NCBI GenBank assembly: GCA_005882905.1
Contig: VBBG01000005.1
Location: 1 to 5,748, forward strand
From: Candidatus Bathyarchaeota archaeon
GTDB lineage: Archaea > Thermoproteota > Bathyarchaeia > 40CM-2-53-6
Reading direction: 5' to 3'
Length of the DNA: 5,748 nucleotides
The notes below the pieces were generated by a model, which saw only the letters and a list, made by a program, of their open reading frames with translations, searched no databases and had not been told where the DNA came from. Below are positions 1 to 5,748 of the stretch, piece after piece. A program made the position numbers and the translations under genes. Every line of letters starts with the position of its first letter. Position 1 is the first letter of the stretch.

Positions 1-1013
1 TAATCCCGGGCCTAATGGACTGCCATGTCCACTACAGTAGTCCCGGCGGACCGGACTGGATCGCCCGGTTCACAGACCCTCTTACAGAAATCGCAATTCG
101 CGCGGTAGAACTTGCAGAGGCGAGTCTCAGAAGCGGTGTCACGACCGCCCGTGACGTTGGTGCCCCTCACGCGGTCAACATACGGCTTGCCCGGACCTCG
201 CAATCTGGTGAGATACGTGCGCCAAGAATTCGAGCAGCAGGCACATGGATCGCCCACCGTGGAACTTACGTCTCATTCGCGAGACAATTCAGCGATGCTG
301 GCGAGCTGCGCAGCGCCATCAGGGCGGAGGTCGAGGCGGGGGCGGATCTGATCAAGGTCGCGCTGGCAGGCTGGAACGAAGGCGCGCGGCCTCAAGGAGG
401 ACCAGAGATTCCGTTCGATGCGAAGCTTCTCTCTGTCGCAGTAGAAGAAGCCCACAGGGCAAATTTCAAGATTGCATGCCACGCCAACGACGCCCCGAGC
501 TGCCATATAGCCGCGCGGGCCGGCGTTGACTCACTCGAGCACGGCATGTTTCTTGAGGGAGACGATCTCAAAGCTATGTCGGACAACAAGACCTTCCTCG
601 TCCCAACCATGTCCGTCTGGGATGCCATGCTGTACTATGCGCACGCCGTCGGTTGGCCGGAGGCCCGCAAGAAACGAGCGGAGTATTTGCGTGAAGGCTC
701 TCGAAAAGCAGTCGCGCAAGCTATGGAAGCTGGGGTGCAACTAGCCCTCGGAACTGATGCTGGCGGTGGAGCCGCACGTCATGGCAGAATTGCAAGAGAA
801 GCGGAACTGATGGTTGAGGCTGGGATGAAGCCGACCCAGGCGCTGGCAGCTGGGACGGCCGTTGCGGCGAAGTTGATCGGGGAGACTGAACGAGGCACTA
901 TCGAGGAAGGAAAGGTCGCGGACATGGTCTTGCTCGACGCAGATCCATTAGAGAACATTGGAGGATTGAGACTGGTCGCCGCAGTATTCCAAGGGGGACG
1001 CCGCGTAGCCTAG
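1..1013 (+). CDS. Metal-dependent amidohydrolase, imidazolonepropionase/prolidase-like (5' partial)
   Basis: This is an amidohydrolase-superfamily TIM-barrel hydrolase that should cleave an amide or ester bond in a small cyclic or peptide-like substrate, probably in the cytoplasm. The substrate cannot be told from sequence. Numbering from the first ATG (position 15), the metal-site signature is complete: H4-x-H6, K114 in 'DLIKVA' (the candidate carboxylated lysine), H156 in 'ACHAND', H176 in 'SLEHG' and D248 in 'LGTDAG'. The C-terminus has the family ending 'GTIEEGKVADMVLLDADP', where the chain rejoins the small beta-sandwich. The ATG at 15 is not the true start. The frame stays open to the left edge and reads I-P-G-L-M-D-C-H-V-H, the usual '(I/L)PGL(I/M)D.H.H' strand that normally follows about 50-70 residues of N-terminal beta-sandwich. 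The gene is therefore truncated by the window, not degraded. It converges on the phosphoesterase gene, with no evident functional link. The family call is firm; substrate specificity is unknown. Confidence 0.9.
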   Translation, partial: IPGLMDCHVHYSSPGGPDWIARFTDPLTEIAIRAVELAEASLRSGVTTARDVGAPHAVNIRLARTSQSGEIRAPRIRAAGTWIAHRGTYVSFARQFSDAGELRSAIRAEVEAGADLIKVALAGWNEGARPQGGPEIPFDAKLLSVAVEEAHRANFKIACHANDAPSCHIAARAGVDSLEHGMFLEGDDLKAMSDNKTFLVPTMSVWDAMLYYAHAVGWPEARKKRAEYLREGSRKAVAQAMEAGVQLALGTDAGGGAARHGRIAREAELMVEAGMKPTQALAAGTAVAAKLIGETERGTIEEGKVADMVLLDADPLENIGGLRLVAAVFQGGRRVA

Positions 1014-1052
1014 AACTCGAAAAACTCGTTTAGAAAAAAAGCAGTCGGAGGA
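1014..1052 (-). terminator. T-rich convergent intergenic gap, possible archaeal-type terminator
   Basis: Only 39 bp separate two convergent stop codons (TAG at 1011-1013 on plus, TGA at 1053-1055 on minus). Read on the minus strand, just past the phosphoesterase stop, the gap has a run of seven T (1034-1040) and then five T (1020-1024). Archaeal intrinsic termination typically uses T-runs without a required hairpin, so this could end the phosphoesterase transcript. The plus strand has no comparable T-run for the amidohydrolase. A short direct repeat AACTCG (1014-1019 and 1023-1028) is present without clear meaning. No strong hairpin is seen. Confidence 0.35.
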
Positions 1053-4000
1053 TCAGTTGGGTTTCCAGGCGATTCCTCTGAATCCTGAGTTGAAGCCGCT
1101 GGGTACAGTGGAGAGTGCTCCTCCGGAGTAGGAGAGGATGATGCCTAATCCCCCGACTATGTACGCTGTCCCGTTGGACCAGCTGACAGAGTAGAGAACC
1201 GCGCTTGTAGTGGCTGGTAGGGCTGAAAGACTGGTTCCATCATATGTCAATACTAGCCCGGAATCTCCGACGAGAAGTGCCAGGCTTCCTGTAGGATTGA
1301 AGGATATGTATCGCACTATCAGGGTCGAGCTGTATACCCCAGCGGTGTTCAGAGTCTGGAAGCTTGTGCCATCGTATCTCAGAATCGTGCCGCCTGAGCC
1401 CGCGATCAGAGCATAGGATCCGTTGGGGTTCCATGCCACCGCACTAAGGTCGTTGCTTGTAGGAGATGTGAGCTGGGCTATTTGGCCGTTGGACTGGTAC
1501 ATGTAGATGCCCCCTAAATATGCTACGAGCAGTGCTTGGGTGCCGCTCGGATTCCAGCTAATCGCCCGGTAGTAAGCGGTGTAGGGATTTGAGACGGGCG
1601 TTACTGTTGTTCCATCGTATCGGAAGAGCGCTCCTCCCGAGCCTCCGATTAGAGCGTATGATCCGTCAGGTGTCCACGCGATCGAGAGGAAGATGACTGT
1701 GCTACTGAAACTGGTGGGTATTGTTGTGAGACTGGTTCCGTCGTACTTAATGAGTACGGCGGAGTCTCCAATTATCAGAGCGTAAGATCCGTCGGGTTTC
1801 CAGGCGACAGCCCTCAACTGCGTGGTCACAGGGTGGGCGATTCGCACTAGGGTCTTGTTCGAGTAGAGCTTGTAGACGTATCCTTCGTAGGAAACGACCA
1901 GAGCATAGGATGAGCTAGTTGCACTGGTAATTGTCACGGTGACGATAATGCTGTGGGAAAGCGTTCCGCTTGTTGCTGTCACATTAACTCTGAATGTGCC
2001 AGTTGCCGCGTTGGCCGAGGTGACATTCAGGGTCGAGCTTCCCGCTCCGTTTGAAGTGAGTGTGATTGTTGAAGGACTGAGACTGGTCGTTGGACCCGTG
2101 GGAGAGACAGAGGCCGCTATGGTGACTGTACCGGTGAATGAGTTGAGGCTCGTTACTGTGATAGTCGATTTTCCTGAGGATCCCTGGAGGATGCTCAATG
2201 AGGTGGGGCTGGCGGAAAGACCAAAGTCCGGAGCAGGAGTGACGTGGTATGTCACCCTCGTCTGGGAAGATAGGGCGCCGCTGGTGCCTATTACAATTGC
2301 AAGATAGTTAGCGGCGGCAGAGCCAGTACAGGATAGTGTCGAGGAGCCTGAGCCGCCGCTAATCATTGTCGCCGATAGTGAGCAGGATAGCCCGGTCGAA
2401 TTTGTAGTGATCGACAGGGTAACTGTGCCTGTGAATCCGTTCTGGGGGCTGACGATAATCGTCGAGGTACCCGCGACGCCCGAGTTTGCAGTGACACTCG
2501 TAGGATCGGCTGCAACGGAAAATGTCGGAGCATTCGTCACGTGATAGACCACGGACGTGGAGTGGGAGAGGGTGCTGTTCGAACCTGTCACGATAGCCAT
2601 ATAGTTGCCAGCTGACTGGCCTATACATGATAGGCTGGATGAACCGGAACCGCTAGCGATGCTCGTAGGAGTTAGAATGCAGGAGAGGTTGGTCGAGTTG
2701 GTTGAAACTGCAAGGGTGACTGTCGCACTGAAGGCATTGAGAGGCGCGATCGTGATTGTTGAGGAGCCGGCAACGTTCACGTTGACGCTTGCCCCGGTAG
2801 GATTGGCCGATATTGCAAAGTCCCCCGTGTGATAAGTAACACTCGCCGAGTGCGATAGAGTTCCACTTGTACCTGTTATGGTCGCGAGATAGTTGCCTGC
2901 TGGCGAACCGTGGCATGAGAGAGTAGAGGTGCCGGAACCGCCGGGAATGCTGCTGGAGGAGAGAGTGCAGGCGAGGTTTGTAGAATTCGTTGTTGTGACA
3001 AGAGCGACAGTGCCTGTGAAACCGTTCAGCGGAGCAACAGTTATGGAAGAAGTGGCTGTTGCGCCTACGTTCGCTGTCACGCTGCCTGGACTAGTTGATA
3101 TTGTGAAGTCGGGAGATGATGGCTGCGTTACTGATACAGAGATGCTCGTGGTGTGAGAGAGGGAGCTGCTGGTTCCGGTGATTGTCACCGTGTAGTTTGC
3201 GGGTGAGGAGCTTGTGAGAATGCATATTGACGATCCTGATCCGCCTGAAATGCTGCCCGGGGTGCAGCTGACTGTGAGTCCGGTCGAGGGGGAGGTGGAG
3301 GTTGAAAGGTTAACGGTTCCAGCAAAACTGTTCTGGGCCGAAACTGTCGCGTTGAAAGAGCCAGTTTCACCGGATTTGAAAGTGACCGTGGACGGAGTCG
3401 CTGTGAGACTGAAGTCTGGCGACGGAGCTTTGAAAAATTCCGTCATGGGAATAGCGTTGGCGTCGTTGGATGTCAGGCTGGGAAGATTCCAGTTTACCTC
3501 AATTGTCTTCGTGAGCGAGTAGTGGTTGTAGAGTCGCGATGAGCTGAAGCTGGCCTTGACGATGGGCCCCGCCCAGACCGCATACACGCAATCTTCGTGG
3601 CTACTGTTTAGAGGACAATAGCCGGTACCCTCATCGAAGACGATAAAGAGTGCAGCTCGTGTCGTCGTGAATGTCTGGCTGTTGAGAATGTTAGGGACCA
3701 AGCTTTTGAGATAATTGTCGCCGTCCCTCAAGCAAGTCGGGCTGTAATCACTTGTGCAACCGTTTGAGGTGCAGCTACTGTCTGAGTGCATGTCGTTGCA
3801 TAGGTTTGGCGTCAGCCACATGAAGTTCGGCGCAGACGAAGAGTTGAGATCGTTGACTAGAGCGCAATCCGTCACGCCACCGCAGCCGCCCGGATTCGCG
3901 AGAACGATCTTGTTGCAGCGGCTGGTATTGTTGGTGATGTCCTGGAAAGCTACGAACCCGTTGTGTTCATGCGTGTAGGGCTTGTGTGTCCCTAAGTCGC

Positions 4001-4499
4001 AGCCAGCGACGATATTCTGGTTTTCCATGTAGCCCCTCCAGGTTAGGCCAACGGCTTCAAAACGATCGACTAGATTCAGATTTGTGAGCGATCCGGCGGG
4101 CGGGTAGCAGGCCGCAGTGTTTGTCTTGGAACAGTTAGCTGGTAGTGAGGCTTCGAGGATCCCGTAGTAGTCGGGTTCGCTGGTGTTGATGAGGGACGTG
4201 TACCGTTGTGCTATTCCGTAGATGTTCGCTAGGCTGGACATGTAAGGGGTGTTGGAGCCGTTGCAGAGTGGCGGGTTTCCATTGCAGATATCGCCAATTC
4301 CCTGGTCCTCCATCATGATGACTACGAGATGGTCGAAATATGATCCGGACGGGGGAGTGGCGCGGGCTGGGAGGATATGTCCCGATGTTAGGACCAGCGA
4401 GAATGTTAGGAGGATGATGAAGCTCTGGGTGATACGGTTTTTTCGACTCGGCCTGTTTGTTCTGAGAGCGGTTACGGATTTTAGCGATTCGCAGGCCAA
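1053..4499 (-). CDS. Secreted multidomain phosphoesterase: catalytic domain, five Ig-like repeats, beta-propeller
   Basis: This is an exported protein of 1148 residues, predicted to hydrolyse phosphomonoesters or phosphodiesters outside the membrane. Residues 1-47 form a signal peptide. Residues about 54-357 match the phosphoesterase family of acid phosphatases and C-type phospholipases: 'FDHLVVIMMED' (56-66), 'SEPDYYGILEAS' (107-118), 'GLTWRGYMEN' (151-160), 'PNLCNDMHSD' (231-240), 'FIVFDEG' (285-291) and 'YNHYSLTKTIE' (324-334). H177/H179, D236, H238, D289, E290 and H326 are likely metal or active-site residues by family analogy. The domain has 14 cysteines, suggesting disulfides. Five Ig-like domains (361-858) and a probable seven-bladed propeller (863-1148) follow. 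About 19 N-x-S/T sequons suggest N-glycosylation. There is no C-terminal membrane helix or sorting motif, so attachment is unclear. The start is TTG: an in-frame TAA lies five codons upstream, and no ATG, GTG or other TTG occurs before the signal peptide core. No Shine-Dalgarno is seen. Family confidence is high; substrate is unknown. Confidence 0.88.
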   Translation of the reverse strand: MACESLKSVTALRTNRPSRKNRITQSFIILLTFSLVLTSGHILPARATPPSGSYFDHLVVIMMEDQGIGDICNGNPPLCNGSNTPYMSSLANIYGIAQRYTSLINTSEPDYYGILEASLPANCSKTNTAACYPPAGSLTNLNLVDRFEAVGLTWRGYMENQNIVAGCDLGTHKPYTHEHNGFVAFQDITNNTSRCNKIVLANPGGCGGVTDCALVNDLNSSSAPNFMWLTPNLCNDMHSDSSCTSNGCTSDYSPTCLRDGDNYLKSLVPNILNSQTFTTTRAALFIVFDEGTGYCPLNSSHEDCVYAVWAGPIVKASFSSSRLYNHYSLTKTIEVNWNLPSLTSNDANAIPMTEFFKAPSPDFSLTATPSTVTFKSGETGSFNATVSAQNSFAGTVNLSTSTSPSTGLTVSCTPGSISGGSGSSICILTSSSPANYTVTITGTSSSLSHTTSISVSVTQPSSPDFTISTSPGSVTANVGATATSSITVAPLNGFTGTVALVTTTNSTNLACTLSSSSIPGGSGTSTLSCHGSPAGNYLATITGTSGTLSHSASVTYHTGDFAISANPTGASVNVNVAGSSTITIAPLNAFSATVTLAVSTNSTNLSCILTPTSIASGSGSSSLSCIGQSAGNYMAIVTGSNSTLSHSTSVVYHVTNAPTFSVAADPTSVTANSGVAGTSTIIVSPQNGFTGTVTLSITTNSTGLSCSLSATMISGGSGSSTLSCTGSAAANYLAIVIGTSGALSSQTRVTYHVTPAPDFGLSASPTSLSILQGSSGKSTITVTSLNSFTGTVTIAASVSPTGPTTSLSPSTITLTSNGAGSSTLNVTSANAATGTFRVNVTATSGTLSHSIIVTVTITSATSSSYALVVSYEGYVYKLYSNKTLVRIAHPVTTQLRAVAWKPDGSYALIIGDSAVLIKYDGTSLTTIPTSFSSTVIFLSIAWTPDGSYALIGGSGGALFRYDGTTVTPVSNPYTAYYRAISWNPSGTQALLVAYLGGIYMYQSNGQIAQLTSPTSNDLSAVAWNPNGSYALIAGSGGTILRYDGTSFQTLNTAGVYSSTLIVRYISFNPTGSLALLVGDSGLVLTYDGTSLSALPATTSAVLYSVSWSNGTAYIVGGLGIILSYSGGALSTVPSGFNSGFRGIAWKPN
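1056..1913 (-). repeat. Seven-bladed beta-propeller repeat region
   Basis: Residues 863-1148 of the phosphoesterase repeat a motif of about 38-45 residues, roughly 'R-x-(I/V)-(A/S)-W-x-P-(D/N/S)-G-S-Y-A-L-(I/L)-x-G-x-x-G-x-(I/L)-x-x-Y-D-G-T'. The W-x-P or equivalent positions are at 900-902, 942-944, 982-984, 1023-1025, 1068-1069 (F-N-P), a degenerate copy at 1107 (W-S-N-G), and 1145-1147. The last copy stops at 'RGIAWKPN', while the region opens with 'SSYALVVSYEG', the missing second half. Seven blades closed by joining the two ends is the natural reading. There are no cysteines here. The role could be ligand or surface binding; this is inferred. Confidence 0.75.
1926..3419 (-). repeat. Five tandem Ig-like domains (about 95-100 residues each) coding repeats
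   Basis: Five units run in order at residues 361-457, 463-557, 560-655, 658-754 and 757-858 of the phosphoesterase. In nucleotides they are 3129-3419, 2829-3113, 2535-2822, 2238-2528 and 1926-2231. Each begins 'P-D-F' or similar, then 'A-x-P-T-S-V', a 'G-x-(S/T)-x-(I/V)-x-V-x-x-x-N-x-F-x-G-T-V' core, and ends 'TGTSGxLSHS'. Units 1-4 each carry one cysteine pair (412/426, 511/529, 607/625, 706/724), probably a disulfide; unit 5 has none and its core differs. Units 2-4 are the closest to each other, which suggests internal tandem duplication. Together they probably form an extended, glycosylated stalk. Confidence 0.85.
4359..4499 (-). other. Signal peptide of the phosphoesterase
   Basis: Residues 1-47 have a basic n-region with R13, R16, R19, K20 and R22, then a hydrophobic core at about 27-39 ('FIILLTFSLVLTS'). 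A small-residue cleavage motif A45-R46-A47 precedes T48, so cleavage is likely after A47. There is no RR-x-FLK twin-arginine motif and no lipobox cysteine, so general Sec export is inferred. The long basic n-region (over 20 residues) is somewhat extended because the only possible start is the TTG. Confidence 0.8.
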
Positions 4500-4654
4500 G
4501 CTATGACAACTTTACCAGTCGCCCTTGGTGTACTTCAGATACTAAAGCTTAGCTTGAGACGGCTGAGAGAGTGATAAGGAGCATCCTCCAGATACCTTTC
4601 TATACCCAACCTAGGCCCATGTGGATGGGTCAGTTCGACCTATCCGGACCTGCC
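4500..4654. other. 155-bp intergenic spacer without a gene
   Basis: This is noncoding sequence between the end of the zinc-ribbon gene and the TTG of the phosphoesterase, both on the minus strand. It holds the TATA-like element noted separately and a small perfect inverted repeat CCCAT-GTGG-ATGGG at 4616-4629. The repeat lies about 25 bp past the zinc-ribbon stop and has no T-run after it on the minus strand, so its role is unclear. The short open frame crossing this spacer on the plus strand runs antisense into the zinc-ribbon gene and is not credited. Confidence 0.6.
4538..4550 (-). promoter_or_regulatory. TATA-like element upstream of the phosphoesterase
   Basis: On the minus strand this reads AAGCTTTAGTATC, with CTTTAGTA resembling the archaeal TATA consensus (roughly YTTTAWATA). 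The purine-containing stretch just upstream (CAAGCTAAG) could serve as a BRE. Its centre lies about 45 bp before the TTG start, so transcription starting about 25 bp downstream would give a short leader of roughly 20 nt. No Shine-Dalgarno sequence appears between it and the TTG. This is judged by eye only; other TA-containing spots, for example GGGTATAGAAAGG near 4595-4607, are possible but too far upstream for a short leader. Confidence 0.35.
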
Positions 4655-5062
4655 CTAGTAGATCGCTGGCTTCGGCAATGGGGCCCCGCAGTTTTCGCAT
4701 TTTTCCTTGAAGGGTTGGTTTGTCATGCAATAGGGGCATCTGACGAGAATGGTATCAGGGGGAGGAGGAGGCGGGAAGGCGGTCTGCTGGGTGTAGGGTC
4801 GCTGAATATTGGAGCGAGACTGTGTCGCCGCGTTTGCGATGATGATAATTACTATGACGACGAAGAACAGGAAGAATATGCCGGGGAAGATGAAACCCGG
4901 GGATCCCCCCACCGCGACAGACCCTAGCGCTGCGAAGAAAAGAATGAACACAAACAGTAGGATGGCGGCTACCCGTATCGCCTGTCGGCTTTGGCGGCTC
5001 AATGGTTGAGCTGTTGAGGTCCCCTGTTCTAAAACAATATCGGGAGATTCTTCTCTCACCAT
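4655..5062 (-). CDS. Two-helix membrane protein with C-terminal zinc ribbon
   Basis: This 135-residue protein is of unknown function. A polar N-terminus (1-28) precedes two strongly hydrophobic helices at about 31-50 and 56-78, joined by a short Gly/Ser loop. A flexible linker with six consecutive prolines (97-102) follows, then a zinc ribbon with C109-x2-C112-x9-C122-x2-C125 ('CPYC...CENC'). Basic residues before helix 1 (R23, R26, R30) and after helix 2 (R83, R88) place both ends in the cytoplasm by the positive-inside rule. Membrane-tethered ribbons of this kind are common and mostly uncharacterised in archaea; the ribbon may bind a protein or nucleic acid partner. The ATG overlaps the end of the upstream gene by 7 bp, and no Shine-Dalgarno is seen, so reinitiation after that gene is likely. 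The gene is certain; the function is not recognised. Confidence 0.85.
   Translation of the reverse strand: MVREESPDIVLEQGTSTAQPLSRQSRQAIRVAAILLFVFILFFAALGSVAVGGSPGFIFPGIFFLFFVVIVIIIIANAATQSRSNIQRPYTQQTAFPPPPPPDTILVRCPYCMTNQPFKEKCENCGAPLPKPAIY
5056..5062 (-). promoter_or_regulatory. ATGGTGA overlap of two genes (translational coupling)
   Basis: The minus strand reads ATGGTGA. The ATG (5060-5062) starts the zinc-ribbon gene, and the TGA (5056-5058) ends the upstream gene in another frame. The CG-rich sequence just upstream (CGCCGCGGCAGTGCTGTC) has no ribosome-binding motif. Terminating ribosomes probably restart here, which ties the output of the two proteins together. Confidence 0.7.
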
Positions 5063-5748
5063 GACAGCACTGCCGCGGCGGAATCTTCTATATGCCTAAA
5101 GAGACCAAGATCACCTCTCAGCGTCAACGAGTATTCTGTCAGGGGCCCGTCGCAGAGAAGAAAATCCCCTCTCAGGGATCCTGGGCCGAAGAATCCCGAG
5201 GAGAAATCCGCGCCAAGTCCTCGGGCTATTTCTGAGAGCTGGTCCATCCTCATGGATCCTGATGTTACCAGGCAGAGTTCGAAGTTTCGCGTTATAGGAG
5301 TCCACATCTGGCTTGCTGTACCTGCCTCAACCTCACTGATCAATTCCTCTGATTCGAACTGGCCCATTTTCCTTCGCATCACCAGTGACACTTTCTTGAA
5401 CGGGATTCCCGGGCTCGAGATGGTTGTCGATAGAGTTCCAGCAGCTTCAGGTATGATCGAAGCGTTGGCGACGGACTGATCAGCAGCCACTGCTAGGGTC
5501 TGCTTCGTCAGAGAGAGTCGGAAGCGAAACCATGGCGAACGCAGCAAGAAGACCCAAATGTCTGCGCCAAGCGGCACATCTACATGAATCGCGGGAGCGA
5601 AGAATGCTCCCTCCCACCGCCCTCGGAGTAATCCAGCCGCCGGTAGAAGTTCTCCGAGTGTGAATGTCAAAGATTGGCTCCCATCGCTGTCGGCCGTTTC
5701 CTCTGGCCGGATTGGCTGAGGATCTGGAATCGAGGGATCGAATCTCCA
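5056..5748 (-). CDS. Unrecognised soluble protein (5' partial, runs off the right edge)
   Basis: I do not recognise this family. The frame is open to the right edge of the window, giving 230 residues before the TGA. A TTG at 5668-5670 gives a shorter 204-residue reading, but the 26 codons before it have no stop and read as plausible protein (beginning 'WRFDPSIPDPQPIRPEE'). The true start is therefore probably outside the window. The visible part has no membrane helix, signal peptide or cysteine motif; the only two cysteines, in 'ELCLV' and 'LLCDG', are far apart. Alternating hydrophobic stretches ('IWVFLLRSPWFRFRLSLTKQ', 'KKVSLVMRRKMG', 'RNFELCLVTSG', 'YSLTLRGDLG') suggest a mostly beta fold. 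The Pro/Asp/Glu-rich N-terminal part looks like a linker, so another domain may lie upstream. It overlaps and is probably co-translated with the membrane zinc-ribbon protein, which hints at a shared process. Function unknown. Confidence 0.75.
   Translation of the reverse strand, partial: WRFDPSIPDPQPIRPEETADSDGSQSLTFTLGELLPAAGLLRGRWEGAFFAPAIHVDVPLGADIWVFLLRSPWFRFRLSLTKQTLAVAADQSVANASIIPEAAGTLSTTISSPGIPFKKVSLVMRRKMGQFESEELISEVEAGTASQMWTPITRNFELCLVTSGSMRMDQLSEIARGLGADFSSGFFGPGSLRGDFLLCDGPLTEYSLTLRGDLGLFRHIEDSAAAVLSW

Noticed and set aside
15..17. ATG at 15 as the true start of the amidohydrolase
   Set aside because: The codons before it encode I-P-G-L, the conserved strand leading into D-x-H-x-H, and the N-terminal beta-sandwich would be missing. 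The gene begins outside the window.
1939..2307. Plus-strand open frame of 122 codons inside the Ig-like region
   Set aside because: It lies antisense to the repeat-coding sequence. Similar Val/Glu-rich antisense frames recur at 2605-2832, 2893-3156 and 3214-3522, because the underlying repeats recur. None has a recognisable domain.
1926..3419. The periodic DNA of about 290 bp as a CRISPR array or a mobile repeat
   Set aside because: The period matches protein domain units in one uninterrupted frame, and the copies are diverged with no spacer-like structure.
4616..4629. Inverted repeat CCCAT-GTGG-ATGGG as a terminator or operator
   Set aside because: The stem is only 5 bp with no following T-run on the minus strand, and such short palindromes are common by chance.
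4571..4927. Plus-strand open frame of 118 codons
   Set aside because: It is antisense to the zinc-ribbon gene, whose helices and CxxC motifs are clearly real. The frame's acidic tail is the complement of the hydrophobic helix codons.
1..5748. A defence, phage or mobile-element system
   Set aside because: No transposase, integrase, nuclease, toxin, tRNA or attachment-like repeat is visible on either strand. The genes look like ordinary chromosomal content.

Overview
The window is about 5.7 kb of mid-GC DNA, most likely from an archaeon. Three things point that way. There is a small two-helix membrane protein ending in a CxxC-x9-CxxC zinc ribbon, a common archaeal design. A large secreted protein is built from Ser/Thr- and sequon-rich Ig-like repeats plus a propeller of 'W-x-P-x-G-S-Y-A-L' blades. 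The starts have no clear Shine-Dalgarno, and one of them is a forced TTG. A soil or sediment lineage such as Nitrososphaeria or Bathyarchaeia would fit, but this is an impression from protein style, not a demonstrated assignment. There are no RNA genes, CRISPR arrays, insertion sequences or phage genes.

Layout: (1) On the plus strand, 1-1013 is the body and 3' end of a metal-dependent amidohydrolase of the imidazolonepropionase/prolidase-like group; its start lies left of the window. (2) After a 39-bp convergent gap, 1053-4499 on the minus strand is one 1148-residue secreted protein. It has a signal peptide, an acid-phosphatase/phospholipase-C-like phosphoesterase domain, five tandem Ig-like domains, and a probable seven-bladed beta-propeller at the C-terminus. 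(3) A 155-bp spacer (4500-4654) holds its probable promoter. (4) Two further minus-strand genes overlap by 7 bp: an unrecognised protein (5056-5748, open to the right edge, so truncated) followed by the membrane zinc-ribbon protein (4655-5062).

The three minus-strand genes point the same way. Only the two right-hand ones look like a translationally coupled pair; the phosphoesterase has its own spacer and probably its own promoter. The amidohydrolase is convergent and has no evident functional link. The most distinctive object is the phosphoesterase: a possible cell-surface or secreted phosphate-scavenging enzyme carried on a long, probably glycosylated stalk with a propeller head. No multi-gene defence or mobile system is visible.
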